Assembly (NCBI RefSeq): GCF_910596095.1
Contig: NC_056543.1
Coordinates: forward strand, 21,786,542 to 21,850,541
DNA from: Thunnus maccoyii
Lineage: Eukaryota; Chordata; Actinopteri; Scombriformes; Scombridae
Length of the DNA: 64,000 bases
Direction of reading: 5' to 3'
Positions within the stretch are counted from its first letter, which is position 1, and each line of letters begins with the position of its first letter. The position numbers and the translations under genes were made by a program. Shown here in pieces: positions 21,403 to 35,600 of this stretch. Below the pieces are notes generated by a model. It was not told the origin of the DNA and searched no databases. It saw only the letters and a program-made list of their open reading frames with translations.

Positions 21403-24400
21403 AGCCAGTCAGGCTGCATCCCGAATTAACGCCCTATTCCTCATGTCGTGCACTACTCTCATCACACCATGTAGGGAATAGGGGAGGTCGTTTGATATAG
21501 GCTCTGCGCTTCACTAACCACCCCACGTTCTTTCCATTGTATCTATCATTATTTAATCCTTTTGCTGCCACCAAAAAGAATATGACCTCAGATGAGGTTG
21601 GGGTTGACTTTCCGTTTTATAGTTTGTTTCCCGTCTTTCTCTTTATGATTCTTGGATGTTTTTTCCACAAACAGTAGCCAGATGGACACTGTTGTCGGCC
21701 TGCCGCTCCTCATGAACCTTGACAAGTGTCCAGGAAGAAAATATCCTCGGTACCATCAAGCTGTTCACGTTTTGTATATATGTCTATTTCCAGCTCAGAA
21801 TTTTCTCTGAAATACTTCTAACCAAAAACTTTAGGATTTTTCTCTTTTAAACATTCAAACTTTACTGATTTTACTACTAATTTCACAATATTCATCATCA
21901 CTAATGGGGATTTGTGTGTCACCCCATCTTCAATTATCTTCTTTTGGGTTTTTTTGACAGGCCTTGACGTAAATCATATCAAAGTTATATTTTAGAGACT
22001 TTTTTTTTTCATTTATCTTTACTGTCTGTAATTTTTTTTTACATTTTCAGAACTTTGTAAGTCTAATAAGTTAAGATTTAACTATCAATTTTTAATCGTG
22101 GTTATAAGGCTTTAAAAACAAGTAATAAGTGGCCGATACAAAGGTTATCATTGCTTTAAGGGTCGGAGGGACCAGATGTGTCTCTCCGAGTCTCTCTTTC
22201 TGGAAACACTGAGTTTTACATTTTGCCTTGGTGGCGAAGTAGCCGCCGAGCTTTTGTAATATGAAGGTGTTGGTGCGGATTATAGACACTGATAGAAAAT
22301 GACTGAAAACATAACTGAGAGCTTTAATAAGAGCTGCAGACATGCAGTCCCGTGTTGGATTGAGGATTTGTTTTGGATGGTGATCCATTGGAAAAATGTA
22401 CATTTATGTTTTGGGTTCAAAGGTAGAAAGTAGAAGTCTGCATGTGTTGTCTACAGCTCAGGCAGATGCTGAGAGTTCAGTAACTGCATGACCCACAAGG
22501 CTCTGTGGCTGACTGGTCTGTTTTGAGGAGGACTTGTCAGGGGGGCATGGTCATCGTACCAAATATGTGGTGGCTTTGGCTAAATGGGGTTTATTGTATT
22601 GTGTTTTTATTTTTAATAGTAGTACCGTCGTATCTACTTGTGCACAGTATCTGTACCAAAAAACTGGATTGATGAGCTGCAGTCTGCCTGTTTTGGGAGG
22701 AATGAAATTCTGTCTTTTTTTTTTTTTTTTTTTTTTTTTGGTCTACAGTCGTTTGACTGGCTTACGTACTTTAAGATATACCAAAAATATTTGTTAAAAT
22801 AATTGCTGTGTGTAGTCAGTGTAGCTTAGTCTAGTCAATATATTTATGAGTACAGAATCTCTTCATTGTCAACAGAATATAGAAATGCAATATTTTGATG
22901 ATCATTTTCCAAAGATGACCTTTTTTTTTTTAATTTGACCAAGTGTCTCATAGCTGAACGTTTAATTGGCGGCACAACTGACCAAAAACAGAGGGATTGG
23001 CTTGGTTGGAGCTTGAGAAATTAGTTTCCTTTCACTCTTAATGAATTGGTTTTTATCACTGGGGCCTCGCCCTAACGCCTGATCCTGGTTTTTTGTGAGC
23101 CGTTTGATGGCTTGTTTTCCTTTTTTTTTTTTTTTAAAACTGTTTTGGACATTTTGGTAGCAGTTTTGGACATTTCTGAAGCATAACGGAAAAGGTCTGT
23201 TTTTTGGTTTTGTACTAATATTCAGCCATAAAACAACAGCTTGAACCAAAGTGGTTTTCCTCAGTAGTTGCTGTGCCTGTCTGAGCACATAAGTTGCCGT
23301 TTATATGATCTCTACTCTGTACACTGCTGATAAATTATTTTCCTCTCCTCCCACCTCTGTCAATAACTGATATTCCTAATTTGGTGCTGCTGGATAAGGA
23401 TCACAGAAACTTAGCTTTAACAACTTGCTGCTGAAGCTGCTGGTGGAGTTGAGCTGTTGAGAGGCCTGCATGCTTTCCTATAGCTTTATGACATGTTCTG
23501 TGAAAATCAGGTTTTGTGGTGTAGACTCTCCCGTACGGAGGGCTCAACTATGTAAATCCATAGCTCTGATCATCATACTACACCTCCTCTCATCACCAAC
23601 ATTTTGAATTAGCATATTACCAAACAAATATGCTGCTCCCCAAATCTGTCTGTGGACTAGATTTAAAACCTGCCAGATTATGTCTGAGCACTGTTCATGT
23701 GCTACACATTCAACTAAACCCCACACAACAGCATCATTGTTCTGCTACTTCCAAATAACAAAATGAATTAGTGCAGTGATTATTCAATCACTGAAACTTT
23801 AAGCAGTGAAATCTGTCCATGTTCTCCTCATGTGTACTTCTTTTCTGTTGTTGAATAATTTTGACTGAATATACCTCAGCAGCACTTAAACATAAGGTTC
23901 ACCCGTAGACATTTCTGTGTATAGAACAGTGTGGAATGTATAAGTACTGTCTGGCTCGCCATTCAAAGTTTATACTGATGAACCATACATAGGATCCATA
24001 CATAAAAGGACAACCTACTACTGCTATTTTCTAGTACTACTATTTATGGGGTATTTCCAGGTTTAAATATTGTTTAGAGATCCTTCTTGCCAAAGTAAAA
24101 GCCTTTCTCTTTGCAGCTCGGCAGGTGTCTGGCTGCTCATGTTGCTGGTTTCCCTGTTATTGAGGCCACGACGGGCCTATAGGACTCAGTCCTGTTCCAG
24201 TGCTGTTTGTAGTTACTTAAGAGGTGAACGCGTGCTAGTAAGATGAACCAGTTGCCATCGGCACCGTAGGATGTTACTGAAATATTTATCTGAGGAAAGA
24301 CTTAAGAATTAGAGAAACGATCTTTTCTTAATTCTATACATATAAATATATATATAAACACTTGTAAGATATTCATATTTTATATTTGAACCAGTATGTT

Positions 24401-24916
24401 ATCAAGACTGAATGTAGTGTTTATCATGCTTACTCAAAAATCTCCCCGAAATCTTCCTTTTTATTATTGCAAAATAGCAAAAAAAAAAATTTTTTTTTTT
24501 TGAAAACTGTCAAGACCAAAAAGTAAGAAAAGAAACCTGAGACCACGCCTCAGTGGCACGTGAGTCGCTGACACCTGAGTCTGTCGTGTATCGGTGAGGG
24601 CGCTCCTGACGGACAGGTCCTGTGGTTGGCAGGAGAACAGAGACTCTGAAGCATCTGATCTTAATCTTTTACTAGAGTTTTTTTTTGTTGTTGTTTTTAT
24701 TTTGGTTGAGTCATTGTGGACTTGATTTGCTGTGCTGTCTTTAACAATCATTTGATTTTTTTTTCTGTAATATTACTTTATGCCTTTAATTGTTTTGTAT
24801 AGTGTGAGAGGGCACGATCACTGGCTTTCTTAGTTTGACAAAGAAGATTAACATTATCATTTATGCCTTATTGTTACGTAGAAGACATGAGCATTGTAGC
24901 ATTATTGTTGTGTGTG

Positions 24917-24948
<32 letters not shown>

Positions 24949-27845
24949 AGCTCACCCGGTGCATTGTTTTCACTGAAACAAATACAGTGTACTCGGGGCA
25001 TTTTGGAGTGTGGGATGATTACGTTGCTACCTATGTTTTTTAGGTGTGACTCAGACAGGTTGACGATACCTGTGAAAAAAAGCTTTACTAATAATTCCAG
25101 CAGGTGGGTGTGTGTGTATGTATGTGTGTGTGTGAGTGAGTGTCTTAAAAAGAGAGAATAGAGAGGGCAGTCTGCAAAGCATTATGGTGCATTTTTCCCA
25201 TCTTCAAGCAGGTGTTTGAGTGATTTCTTTAAAAAAAAAAAAGAAAAAAAAAAGTTGAGACATGAGTACTTATATTTGTTTAAAGTTCTCTACTGGTTAA
25301 CAAAAGCCTCTGGCCACTGCTGAGCCAGTTTGTGGTTAATAATGGTAAAACAACAGTTTGTGGTCATAGTCTTGACTGTTTCATCTCTACTTATCTTACT
25401 CGCTGTCTAACTGTTGATCTACTTGGCACTGGCTTGGCTGTAACGCTTTAGTTTCATTTTGTGATCCAGAGATTTCAAGATGCTCTTGTGGATCAGTCAC
25501 ACGTCAAGTTGTAGTAATGTTGACCCACCACACTGGTTTGCTAGTTTTTAACGTTGATAAGAGGAAGTGTGGAGCACCAGTAAGGCAAAAGGAGCTGTTG
25601 TATACCTCATTTCTAACTCAAGACTGAGTGAAACCTGCTTTAATCTACTTAAGAAATAAGAAAAAAAAAATATTTTAAAAAAAATCACAAAAAAAAGACA
25701 AAAATACACAAACTTGTGTCATTGGAGAAGCCCGTTCACACCTGTACTTAGTGAAAGGTTGTGGATAAAAGCCACCACCAGGGGGAGACACAATACATAC
25801 CAGTACTCATGAATGTCTGCTTTCTTTCTATCACAATTTGGTGTTCTTATGCTGCACACTGATGTATTTCAGCATTGTATAGAAATTATTAGTTGAAACT
25901 TGAGATGAATATTTTTATTTAGTGTGTGTTTTAATGCTTTCTGTACATCCAGTTTAAAAGATTTCCCCTTCTGAAAAGATGCTTTCTGTTTCATAAATGG
26001 ACCCATGTTTGAACATTGATTTTTTTTTTTTCTAAGTTTGACAATCCTGCTTTAGTTTTTTTTTTTTTTTGTTAATTTACACTCCACCAAGTACTGGTGT
26101 GTTACGTGTCTTCCCAAACGACGGTGCGCTGGCACAGCCCGCTCTCGCTTTCCTATGGTAACAACATTAACCAAAGACTTCTAACTGATTGTATATGAAC
26201 GGCACCGTCTCTCACCCATCCCTGCCTCACTGCTCAGCATCTAATCCCGGCTGCACGCTCTCATCCGAGTCCTCTCACCTCCCTTCCACCCCCCCAAACC
26301 CCCACACTCCTCCCTCTCCTCCCCTCTCGGAAACACTCAGTCCGGTCTGTGCAGCGGTTTCAGTGCCTGTGGGCGGGGATTGGAGGAGGGGAGGGGGGGG
26401 TTGAACAGGGCTGAGCGGGCTTCTCCGACAGACATGTAAACGAACCAATCTGGTGGTAGCTGGGTGATGTTTGTTAATACACACTGAGGGTAAATCCTGT
26501 GCACACTGTAAATGCTCAGGACTCAATGTCTGTCTGTCTGTCTTGAGCACTGTTGCTAGGATCCACTTTTCTCCCATCCGCTGTCTCTCTCTCTCTCAAG
26601 GACTGTGGTGAAAATGCTGTTCCCGCCTCTCACAGTGCGTCTGTCTCCTCCTCATCTGTACACTGTAGTCCCCGGACATAACCCTGTTGTCTCCAGGAAT
26701 ACACATCCTGCGGTTGTTAGATTTCACTGCTGTGTCTCCCTCCCTCCCCTCCTCCTTCCTCTTCCTCTTCTACTCTCTCCTTTGACATCATCTCTTCACT
26801 ACAGACTCTTTATCAGCTGTGACACTATGCATCATGGTCCTTCACTCTGCATGGACTGTGTCCCTCCGGCTCAGACCTCTGGCCGACGGGCTTCAGTGAC
26901 ACTTTGTTTAATGCTTTACTCCAAGTGAGGTTGTAGGACCTCACAAGCGCTATCCCAAAGCAAAAATCCAAATATTTAACTTTTGACAAATGCAGATACC
27001 AAAGATCTCTCTCTGTCCTGTGTCTCTTGTCTTTCTCTCTCTCTGTTTTTCTCTTCCTTCCACCCTGCAGCATGTGTATTAAGAGACAAACCCAGCACTG
27101 GCTTTAGTCCTAGCCTCAGTAATTCCAAAGCTTAGATGTATATTTTGGTATATTTCTGAGAAAAACTTACGTGAAAAAAATGTCTGTTTCTCGTTTGTTT
27201 GTTGTAATCTCTTTTTCCTGTCACAGCATGGAACTAATTGCAGAACTGTCTTACTCTTGGTAGGTTAAAGATATAGTATTTTTGTATGTTTTTGGGTGTG
27301 TCATGTGTGTGATATCAGTTCACAGCCCAAGTGACCATGGCTTTTATCAAGAGATAAAAATGAGGAAAAAAAAAAAAAAAAAGGACGCCAACCATGTACA
27401 TATTACGTCTGTGTATCTCAAGAAATGCATTCTGTAAAACATTTAACTACTCACATTGGAAGCTTGGGCTCATCTAAAGGAATGTGTCCCTGTTTTTTCT
27501 CCCTTTTCTTATTCTGCAGTCTAATAAGAATTAACTTCCCGGAGCTCTAATGTAAAGAGTTCTGCTTTCCATCATGGACTATAATAAAACAGAGGGACAC
27601 TGCTCTGATCTGACTACAAACTCCCCCCCTCCTCCTCCCTCCCGCCTCCAGTCATGGCGGCATAGAACTGAAAGATTGTGTAGGAGTTTTAAGTATGTGA
27701 ATCAGGATACATAGTAGATTTTGATGCATTTGTCTGCTGTATTTTTGTTTTGTTTTGTTTTTATACACATATAAAGATAATCTTTTACTGTAAATGTACA
27801 GTTCTCTTTTGTTGTAAACATCATTAAACCATTTTCAAGTGTTTT
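21403..27845 (+). other. pou2f1: Probable long 3' UTR of POU2F1
   Basis: No further exons or independent genes are visible between the POU2F1 stop and the AATAAA (27583-27588) / ATTAAA (27823-27828) signals. Mammalian POU2F1 also has a very long 3' UTR. The stretch is T-rich, with many poly-T runs, a (GT)n tract at about 24909-24948, CT-rich runs near 26580-26780 and 27001-27060, and an A-run at 27365-27382. Several 60-108-codon open frames here have low-complexity translations and are not genes. Confidence 0.55.
27823..27828 (+). terminator. Candidate POU2F1 polyadenylation signal
   Basis: ATTAAA is followed about 20 bp downstream by a GT/T-rich element ('gtgttttgacatgtgctttg'). An AATAAA at 27583-27588 is an upstream alternative. 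Confidence 0.5.
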
Positions 27846-29263
27846 GACATGTGCTTTGACTTTTATTGGGAGTCAGTTTACACGATGAAGCACACCGGTG
27901 TGATTATTTACAGCAGGCACAGTAGCCAGAAAATGTATTAGTTTAAAATATTAGTTTTAAACTTTGGAAAACAAGATTTTTTTTTTGCTTTCTTGCTCTC
28001 ATATCTGTTCGTTAAGTATGGATCTTAGCTTAGCATTTCTTTTTCTTTCTTTATTGACTTATAATCAATTCCAGGTTCTTTTAACAAAATGATTATATAC
28101 AAAATACTCATCAGTCTGCAGAAGAACAGTAAAAAAAGCCTGAGTTAGAGGGAGTTATTGTTCATACAAAGATTTTAAACAAAAAAACCCAGGTATTAAT
28201 AGTTTTCACAGCCTTTGTATTACAGGAAAATTGAATCAATGTAGTTTGACCTCCTTTGTGAAAACCAACAAATTAGATTCTTAATGTTAATTTGCTTTTA
28301 TAAATAAGAAAATTAGCCAATAAAACTAAAAGATTTGTAATATATAGCTGTGAATTGAATTTAGAGTTATCTTTTTTTGGCCCAAATTAATTCCTTCATA
28401 TTGAATACGATAAGGAGCTACAGAGAGAAAGTGCAGGTTTATATGATGGGTGCCATTAGCTATAGTCGCCCAAAGTCACATTTGAGTTTGAGGCACTGCA
28501 CAGTGGCAACCCACTGCTCCTAGTACTTTCGAATTTCACTGTTCACAACTTTATGTGTGGCAAATAAAGTACCTTAACCTTTACCTTGATTGGACGCATT
28601 TTTATACATGAAGAAAGAGTAAAAACAGGGATTTTAATGTAAAAATGTAAATTTATTTATTTATTTTAACAAACATTTGGCTTATGGAGATAATTAATCC
28701 AGAGACACATGCTTAGAACTGGGAAAATGTATTATTAATTGTATTATTTTTTAGTTTTAGGGCAGTTGCTATTACAGGACAGGTTCACAATATTTCAAGT
28801 CTGCCCTAAAACAACAGTCAGGTGTCCGTATGAACATGTTGAAACATGTTTTGCTCACGGTAATCATTCCTCCTGCTCATACTGACCATTAAAAGATTAT
28901 TTCCTAATGCACTTTCAATGTAAGTGATGGGGCACAAAATCCGCAATCCACGTTTCATTCAAATAGAATTTAAATGTTTATCTGACGCTAATATGAGGCT
29001 TTATCAGTCTGAGTGAGTCAAATCAGGTGAGTGTCACAAAAAAGAAGCTGGTTATATTCACCTAGTTATATTCCAGCTACAGAAATGTGATATCTTACTT
29101 CTTTATGTACTTATTTCTGTTTTGAAGATATTTCCAGAGGCTTAAATAAGAAAATATTCATATTTTAAATACGTTTTAACCTGTTTCCCAAAGGTCACTC
29201 AATAGTAGTGCTTTAATATACTGTTTTAAAAACTCTTTTTCTCTCAGAAATTTGGTCTTGTTA
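27846..29263. other. Intergenic gap between convergent POU2F1 and CD247
   Basis: AT-rich, no gene seen. About 28775-29030 is a single arm of the foldback family whose complete copy is at 61997-62624 (shared text 'aacaacagtcaggtgtcc' or near-match, and 'cactttcaatgtaagtga' or near-match). Confidence 0.6.
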
Positions 29264-29269
29264 TTTATT
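29264..29269 (-). terminator. Candidate CD247 polyadenylation signal
   Basis: TTTATT on the plus strand is AATAAA on the minus strand, about 380 bases after the CD247 stop. Neighbouring TTTATT copies make the exact site uncertain. Confidence 0.35.
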
Positions 29270-29647
29270 TTTATTTATCTGTCTTGCACTATTATTTACT
29301 GTCCACTTTGGCCCCAGAGAAATGTCTTTTCATTCTGCTATATGTATGGTTTGAATGACAATAAACTTGAACTTGATTGATTTAAAAAAAGTTAGTCTTA
29401 GAGCCAAGCTTTTCCAAGCGTTTCCTCCTGATTATAGTCTCTATGCTAAGCTAAGCTATTTTATTGCCTCCCACCAGCTCAAAATCCATACGGCTTATCA
29501 CAGACACAAACAACACACGAGAGGAGTTGACTGTCTCACATAACAGCAAGAAATATTAAACTATTCCTGATTGTAGATGAGAACTCAGGAGTTTACAGCA
29601 GAGTTAAGAGCACTCTCTTGGGATACGAGTGACCATGCAGAAAATCA

Positions 29648-32600
29648 CTAAGGATTTGGCCGTGGAGCAGAGGTACTGGGCACCAAAGTTTCAAAGGGAT
29701 CCATATCCCTCTGCTCGGCTGGGGTAGACTGTGGAGAAGAGAGACAACATTACAGTTCTGCATTGATAAGTAGTTTTCTACCCTGTGACATCAGCGAGGG
29801 GAGACCCATCGTCTATTGCATTTGCTTTGAGGAATCTCTTTTTTTTTTTTCTCTAAAGCTTAATGTTTTATGTCATGAAAGTCTTAAACAATTTAATCAG
29901 CTGTTTTTTTGTAATGAAAACCTGTAGACTTTTGGCCCTTGATGTCACGTGTTTGGCTATTGTGTTAGATATAGTTAAAATAAAAAGACACTTGTCTAAG
30001 TCCTGCAATACTCAAGTGGTTCTTCACCACAAAGTATGAATACTTAATCATGCAAATAATCCTCTTTTCTAGCTTCCTCCTAACAAGATACGCGTCATTC
30101 TGGATTCTAAATGCATCCTTCACAGCACAATGATGCTAATGTTTTCAGTCTTTTATACAATCTGAGATCAAAAGATTTTTTTGGTTCGTCCATCAACACC
30201 AAATTAGTGATGGACCCTGGATTCATGTGGTATTTATATCCCCATATCCCCAGGTATTATATCTCATATGTGATTCTTGCTACACTACACATACTGTCTA
30301 GTATATCTTGCTGTTTCCTTTTATTTTCACCATATCCCACAGTTTAAAAAAGTTTATTTTTGTTTGACAGTAATTCCCATGTGAGTGAGTTAATAACCTT
30401 ACCTCAGTTCTCTTTTTCTTGGCAGCTTTTTTCTAGAGATAAAATACAAGATGTTGATTGACAGTTTAGCGCCAGAACAGATGAGAAGGTGAAAAATCTT
30501 TATCAACAGAAGTAGTGTCGTACCTTTCTTTTTGATGTTTCAAGCACCTGGTAAGCATCGGCATCATTCGGTCTCTCAAGTTCCTACAGGGGAAAAAAAG
30601 ACAATAATAAATACAATAAATAAATACCCCACAGTAGAGCCACAGTTAAACATAATTTGGTCATGAAATTGTGTAAGAGTCCTCCTTACCTGGTAAATTC
30701 CACCATTAGCATCCTGTTTGATTCAGTGAAAAATACAGAAAGTGAACTGAAATAAACTTGAAATGCACATATCCAAGTATGCACACACATTTTATATCAG
30801 CCAATAACAGTCAACAAAGTCATAATGAGAAAATTAAGTGAGGTTGAAAAACATAAACACTTACCGGCACTTTAACAGCTTCAGATGGGGGGTAGGAAAA
30901 CTAAACAGAACAAACACTTTATAAATGAACAGGTATGTTATTTCAGGTCTGTTTAATCCATCAATTGTTGACTAATTGTTTAGTCTATTAAGCCAATTAA
31001 TTGATTAGTCAACATAAAATTAATAACCAATTAGTTTTATAATTGTTCAATTGATAAAAAAGTCATTTATTGAGCAAAAATGTGAAACATTTGCTGCTTT
31101 TTTTCAGTTTTATATTATTGTAAATTAAATGAATTTGGTCTTTGGACAGTTTGTCTGACAAAAAGTATTGTATAGACTAAGCAAATAACCAAAAAAGCAA
31201 AGTTTTGTAAAAAAAAAAAAGAGAGAGAAAAAAGAAGAAAATAATCATTAATCATTTTAATTAGGAGCTATACAACATTTTTTTTTACTCTGTCTGATCA
31301 ACAGACAAAAGACGTAAAGCTTGTACATTTTCAATAATGTAAAAAAGAAGAAGAAATTTTCACATATTCACATCTGAGAAGTTGTAACCAAAAAAATGTC
31401 CTTTTAGTTGTTGAATGAAGAGTAAAACTAAATAATTAATCAACTAATCATTCCAGTACAGATATCTTTGCGTTCCCTGAGGCCGGATGTGCTTGTGCTA
31501 CAACTCACCTTTTCTCTAAAGAAGAAAACAGTGGCAGTGATGCAGTAAACCATCAGGATCGCATCCAGGAAATAGCAGATGACCAGGTCATTAAAAAAAG
31601 GCTCTGCAGGACAAACAGGGGAGAGAATTATTCTGCTGCAGGCAGACGTGGGGGGTAACTAACCTCTGTACTTCAATACATTTTTGAAGTTCTTCAGTAT
31701 TTCTGTTTTGTGAGACTTTTCCTCCACTACATACATTTTGGAGAGAAACCACAGATCTGACAGATGTAAATAGTGGTTTGCAGATTACGATTTGATAAGG
31801 TAAGACTTTATGTCCATGTTACAGCCGCACAAGAGACAGGCAAAGACAGCAATGAATTACGCTACATAAATGAATTGTGCAAATATTAGTGTGAATATGT
31901 TTGTGCGAAATTGAGTTTAGTATTGCAACGCTGAACTGAAATCATTATTGAGGTACAGGTAGATAAGGTAGAATAGCCTTACTTGTTTTCAGTGTTGAAA
32001 TATTTTTAATTTTGGAGATAACTTTATTCATTTGATTAAGTTCTTATATAAAAAAAAATCCCTCTGCACAACTATTACAAATAAATTGCTCTCCCCTTGT
32101 TTCAGTTTATTGAGGAGTACGAGACAGGATTGTCCCTTACATCCAAACCTGTTCTCATTGGTCATAGAGCCCTTTTCAGAATCTATTGACTTCACTTCAA
32201 CAGATTCATGTAACAATATATCACTTTACACAGATGACACCTTGTTGTATGTCACCCAGCCTGGAATTAGCATTCCAGTTATCCTTAAATTGTAAATTAA
32301 TCAATTCAGGCGTTCTCTGGATCAGCTGGACCAAAAGCAAATTGATGACTGCACGATTACAAGATTTGTTTTCGTTAAAACAATTTAACAAAATAACAAT
32401 TTCCCTTTGAAGATTCTTTTGAATCCTTTACTAATTTCTCTTCTTTTATTGGGCAAAGTCAGTGCTGTGAAAATTATATTATTATATTATTTCTTCAGCT
32501 ATTGCACCTCTTTTAGAGTCTGCCCCCATATATTTCTACACAAATCATCATTTAATCAGATGGACTCAGTCATCCTCTTGTTTCTCTGGAACCATAAGAG

Positions 32601-35600
32601 TCATAGAATTAATAATAAAATTGGTGATATCTGAAGAAGAATTTTGTGGACCCAATATGTGCAGCCAATTTTGGAAAGGCCTCACCCTCTGTTATTGATA
32701 TTTTTTTATAAATCACAAATATAGTATTATATTTATATGATGTTCTACAGTCTGTTAACCCTCCATCTATGATTATACACGTTAAGACGGGCTGGCAGAG
32801 TGAACTGAGATCTGTTTAAAATCATCCACAGACTTCAATACTCAGACGCTAAACCATACAAGATATTTTCTGAGATCTCATCATGTGACGAATGTAGTCT
32901 GCAAGAAGCTAATTTACTTCACAGTTTGGTGCTTTAAAACTGCTGACCTGAGATGTTTATGTTACTCTATGTTTGCTTGATAATCATACAAATTTTTTTT
33001 TGGTATGTAAGAATTAACAATCAAATGCAAAAAGACACAACAACAGCTTGTCTCCTAAAGCTTAATTACAACCAAAAACTCATTCTTATGTACTACAAGA
33101 AGAAGGAGGTCCCCACAGTCCACTTAGTGGCTTAATGAGTTGATCAATATCCAGGTTTTTGCTCAAGGACAGACTATCACAGTTTAATAAGATCTGACAG
33201 CCTCTTACTGATGATCCAAATCTCAACATTAATCTTCAATGACCACCTGAAAGAAGTCTTATTGGTTTTTTCCCACCAGTTTTATTTATTTGCTTGTTTT
33301 TCCCTTTTCGCCAGAGCTGGTTTGGGGAGGTAAGAGTGTGTGTGTGTGTGGCAGCAGAGGGGCGAGGGTTGTATTTTTTGGCACAAAAAAAGCATAATCA
33401 GAAATACTGTTTTTTGAAAAAAATCTGGTTGAACGAAAAATAACTTTTAGGGGTTTTCTTAATTGATGTTTAACTCTTCACATGTTACAGCAGCAAGAAA
33501 CAGGCTGAGTGGAAACAGATAAACAACTGTATAAAGTAAACAAATAAAATAAACTTAGGTATACATATAAATAAGGAATATAATATCCATAAAAAATATT
33601 CAACATAAGGAAAATATCACTGATGTTGGGTACAAATCTAGTTTTTGTTTGTGTATCTTTCATCCTGTAGTGAAAAATGATGTACCGCTATCTCAAACTT
33701 TGGAGGATTTCATTACTGATGCTTCAACTCTTTTGTTCACTTTGTTAATTTTCTTGTCAATACTTGTTTCTTTTTGCTTCAGTAAAACTGTGAATGTAAA
33801 CACTTTTACTTGTAAGATAGTTCAATATAAGACTCACATGTTACAGCAGCACAAGAGACACGCTATACAGATAATGTACTATTTGAATTATACAAATACA
33901 GTAAAACTAAACTAAATAACAAATTATGATAATTATATTTAATACATTACGATACCTCAGACTGTACCAATGAGTTGTGCAAATACAGTATATATATCCA
34001 GAAAGAATGAGTCTGATGATGAAGAAACAAGTAGCTATATTGTGTGTACTATACATGATATAAATATGGCTATATGTATAAGTATGAATAATAAATACTA
34101 TAAAGATTGAAATATATGGAAATATATACAGAGATGTTATATATAATACGTAATAGGTGTGCACTATATATAATATAATGCATGTTAAATAATGTCTGAT
34201 ATTTTTATAGTAATAGAAATAGAAAGAATATTGTGATAAGCTGTGTTATATACTATAAAATATAGTACATAAAGAATATAATAATGTTATATGTTATAAT
34301 GTAATGTTTCATGGTGGAATATTTATGATTTGTTACAATACTGGATGTAAGAGGAGTTAAGTGTTTCACTTCTCTCTGCAGCTGTAAAAAGTAGGGCCTC
34401 AGCATATGTGTGTGAATGTGTGTGTGTGACTCTGTTGCACGACATACAGGATATCCACTCAGCAACATGGGATGGAAAATAACAACATACTGAGGCACAT
34501 GAGAGAATTGAGCAAGTCCTCCTCAAACAGGAAATAAGAAACTATCTGCAGTTGAGGACTTTAAGCGTCTTCCTGTCAGCACGATAGGTTGCTCTGTGGT
34601 TTTGATGAGACTCATTTATCTCAATGTGCGGTTGGAAAAGAAGCCATGTTGTGAGAACGTAGCCGGTGGTGGTGATTCATTGGGGCTATAACTTCCTTCA
34701 TCTAATCTTGATGATCTAAAGTTGCAACATTTCTCCTAAGTTATTTTTATACTTCAAAATTCTGCAATTAGTATTACTGAGAAGGGGAGAAAACTGAAGG
34801 TCCACTGTGCTGATGTTTCCCAAAATGCTGCCACAGAAACTCTTCAGCTCACCTTTCATTTGTGCTTTATCTTGTTTTCATTTTTTTATACATAAATTGT
34901 TAATTTGTAGAAATTGTTCGGGTTGGTAACCCTTTTATAAAATCTATAATATCTTTTATCTATTCGCTTTCATATTAAGAGTGAGTTGAGCTGAGAGTGG
35001 TATCAATCTTCTCATCTAACTTGCAGCAACAAAGTGATTAAGTGTATTTTCCAAAATGTCAAATGTTCCTTTACACATGGTACTAAGTAGCAGTCTGCCA
35101 GTGGGTGTGTTGATTTAAATGTATGCATTTTTAAATGTGCGCAGCCAAACTCTGTTCACAAATTTTTATTTTTTCATCCTAAAGTTTTAAATACACCAAA
35201 ATGTCAGGTTGAATTTTGGGGAAACGTGTGTATAATAATGCACAAGAAATCTAGAATATTTTCACATGCTGCAGCCATAAAAACCTGGGTTTGTATATTT
35301 CACTCAGTGTAAACATAATTACTTCACTAAAGAGCTGGAACAAGATAATACACAATCAATATATTGTCAGTCGTCAAACTTTAAAGCCACTTAACGGGGA
35401 AACTGTATGCTGAGGGGTTAGGGATGTTGTTTTCTTCAAGCTAACATGTAGCACATTGCCTGATCAATACTGAGTGATTATTGCTTACTTGGCCTGGTGT
35501 TTTGACATGTCTCAGTATATCGCAGGATAGAATATCATCTGTAAATAAATGAAGCAATCCTGCCGTTCAAAAGGTCAGGAGGTTATGAGCATGCAGCAGA

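Noticed and set aside
26189-26928. Open frames of 71-107 codons near 26.2-26.9 kb
   Set aside because: CT-rich low-complexity sequence inside the probable POU2F1 3' UTR; Pro/Ser/Leu runs without domain features.
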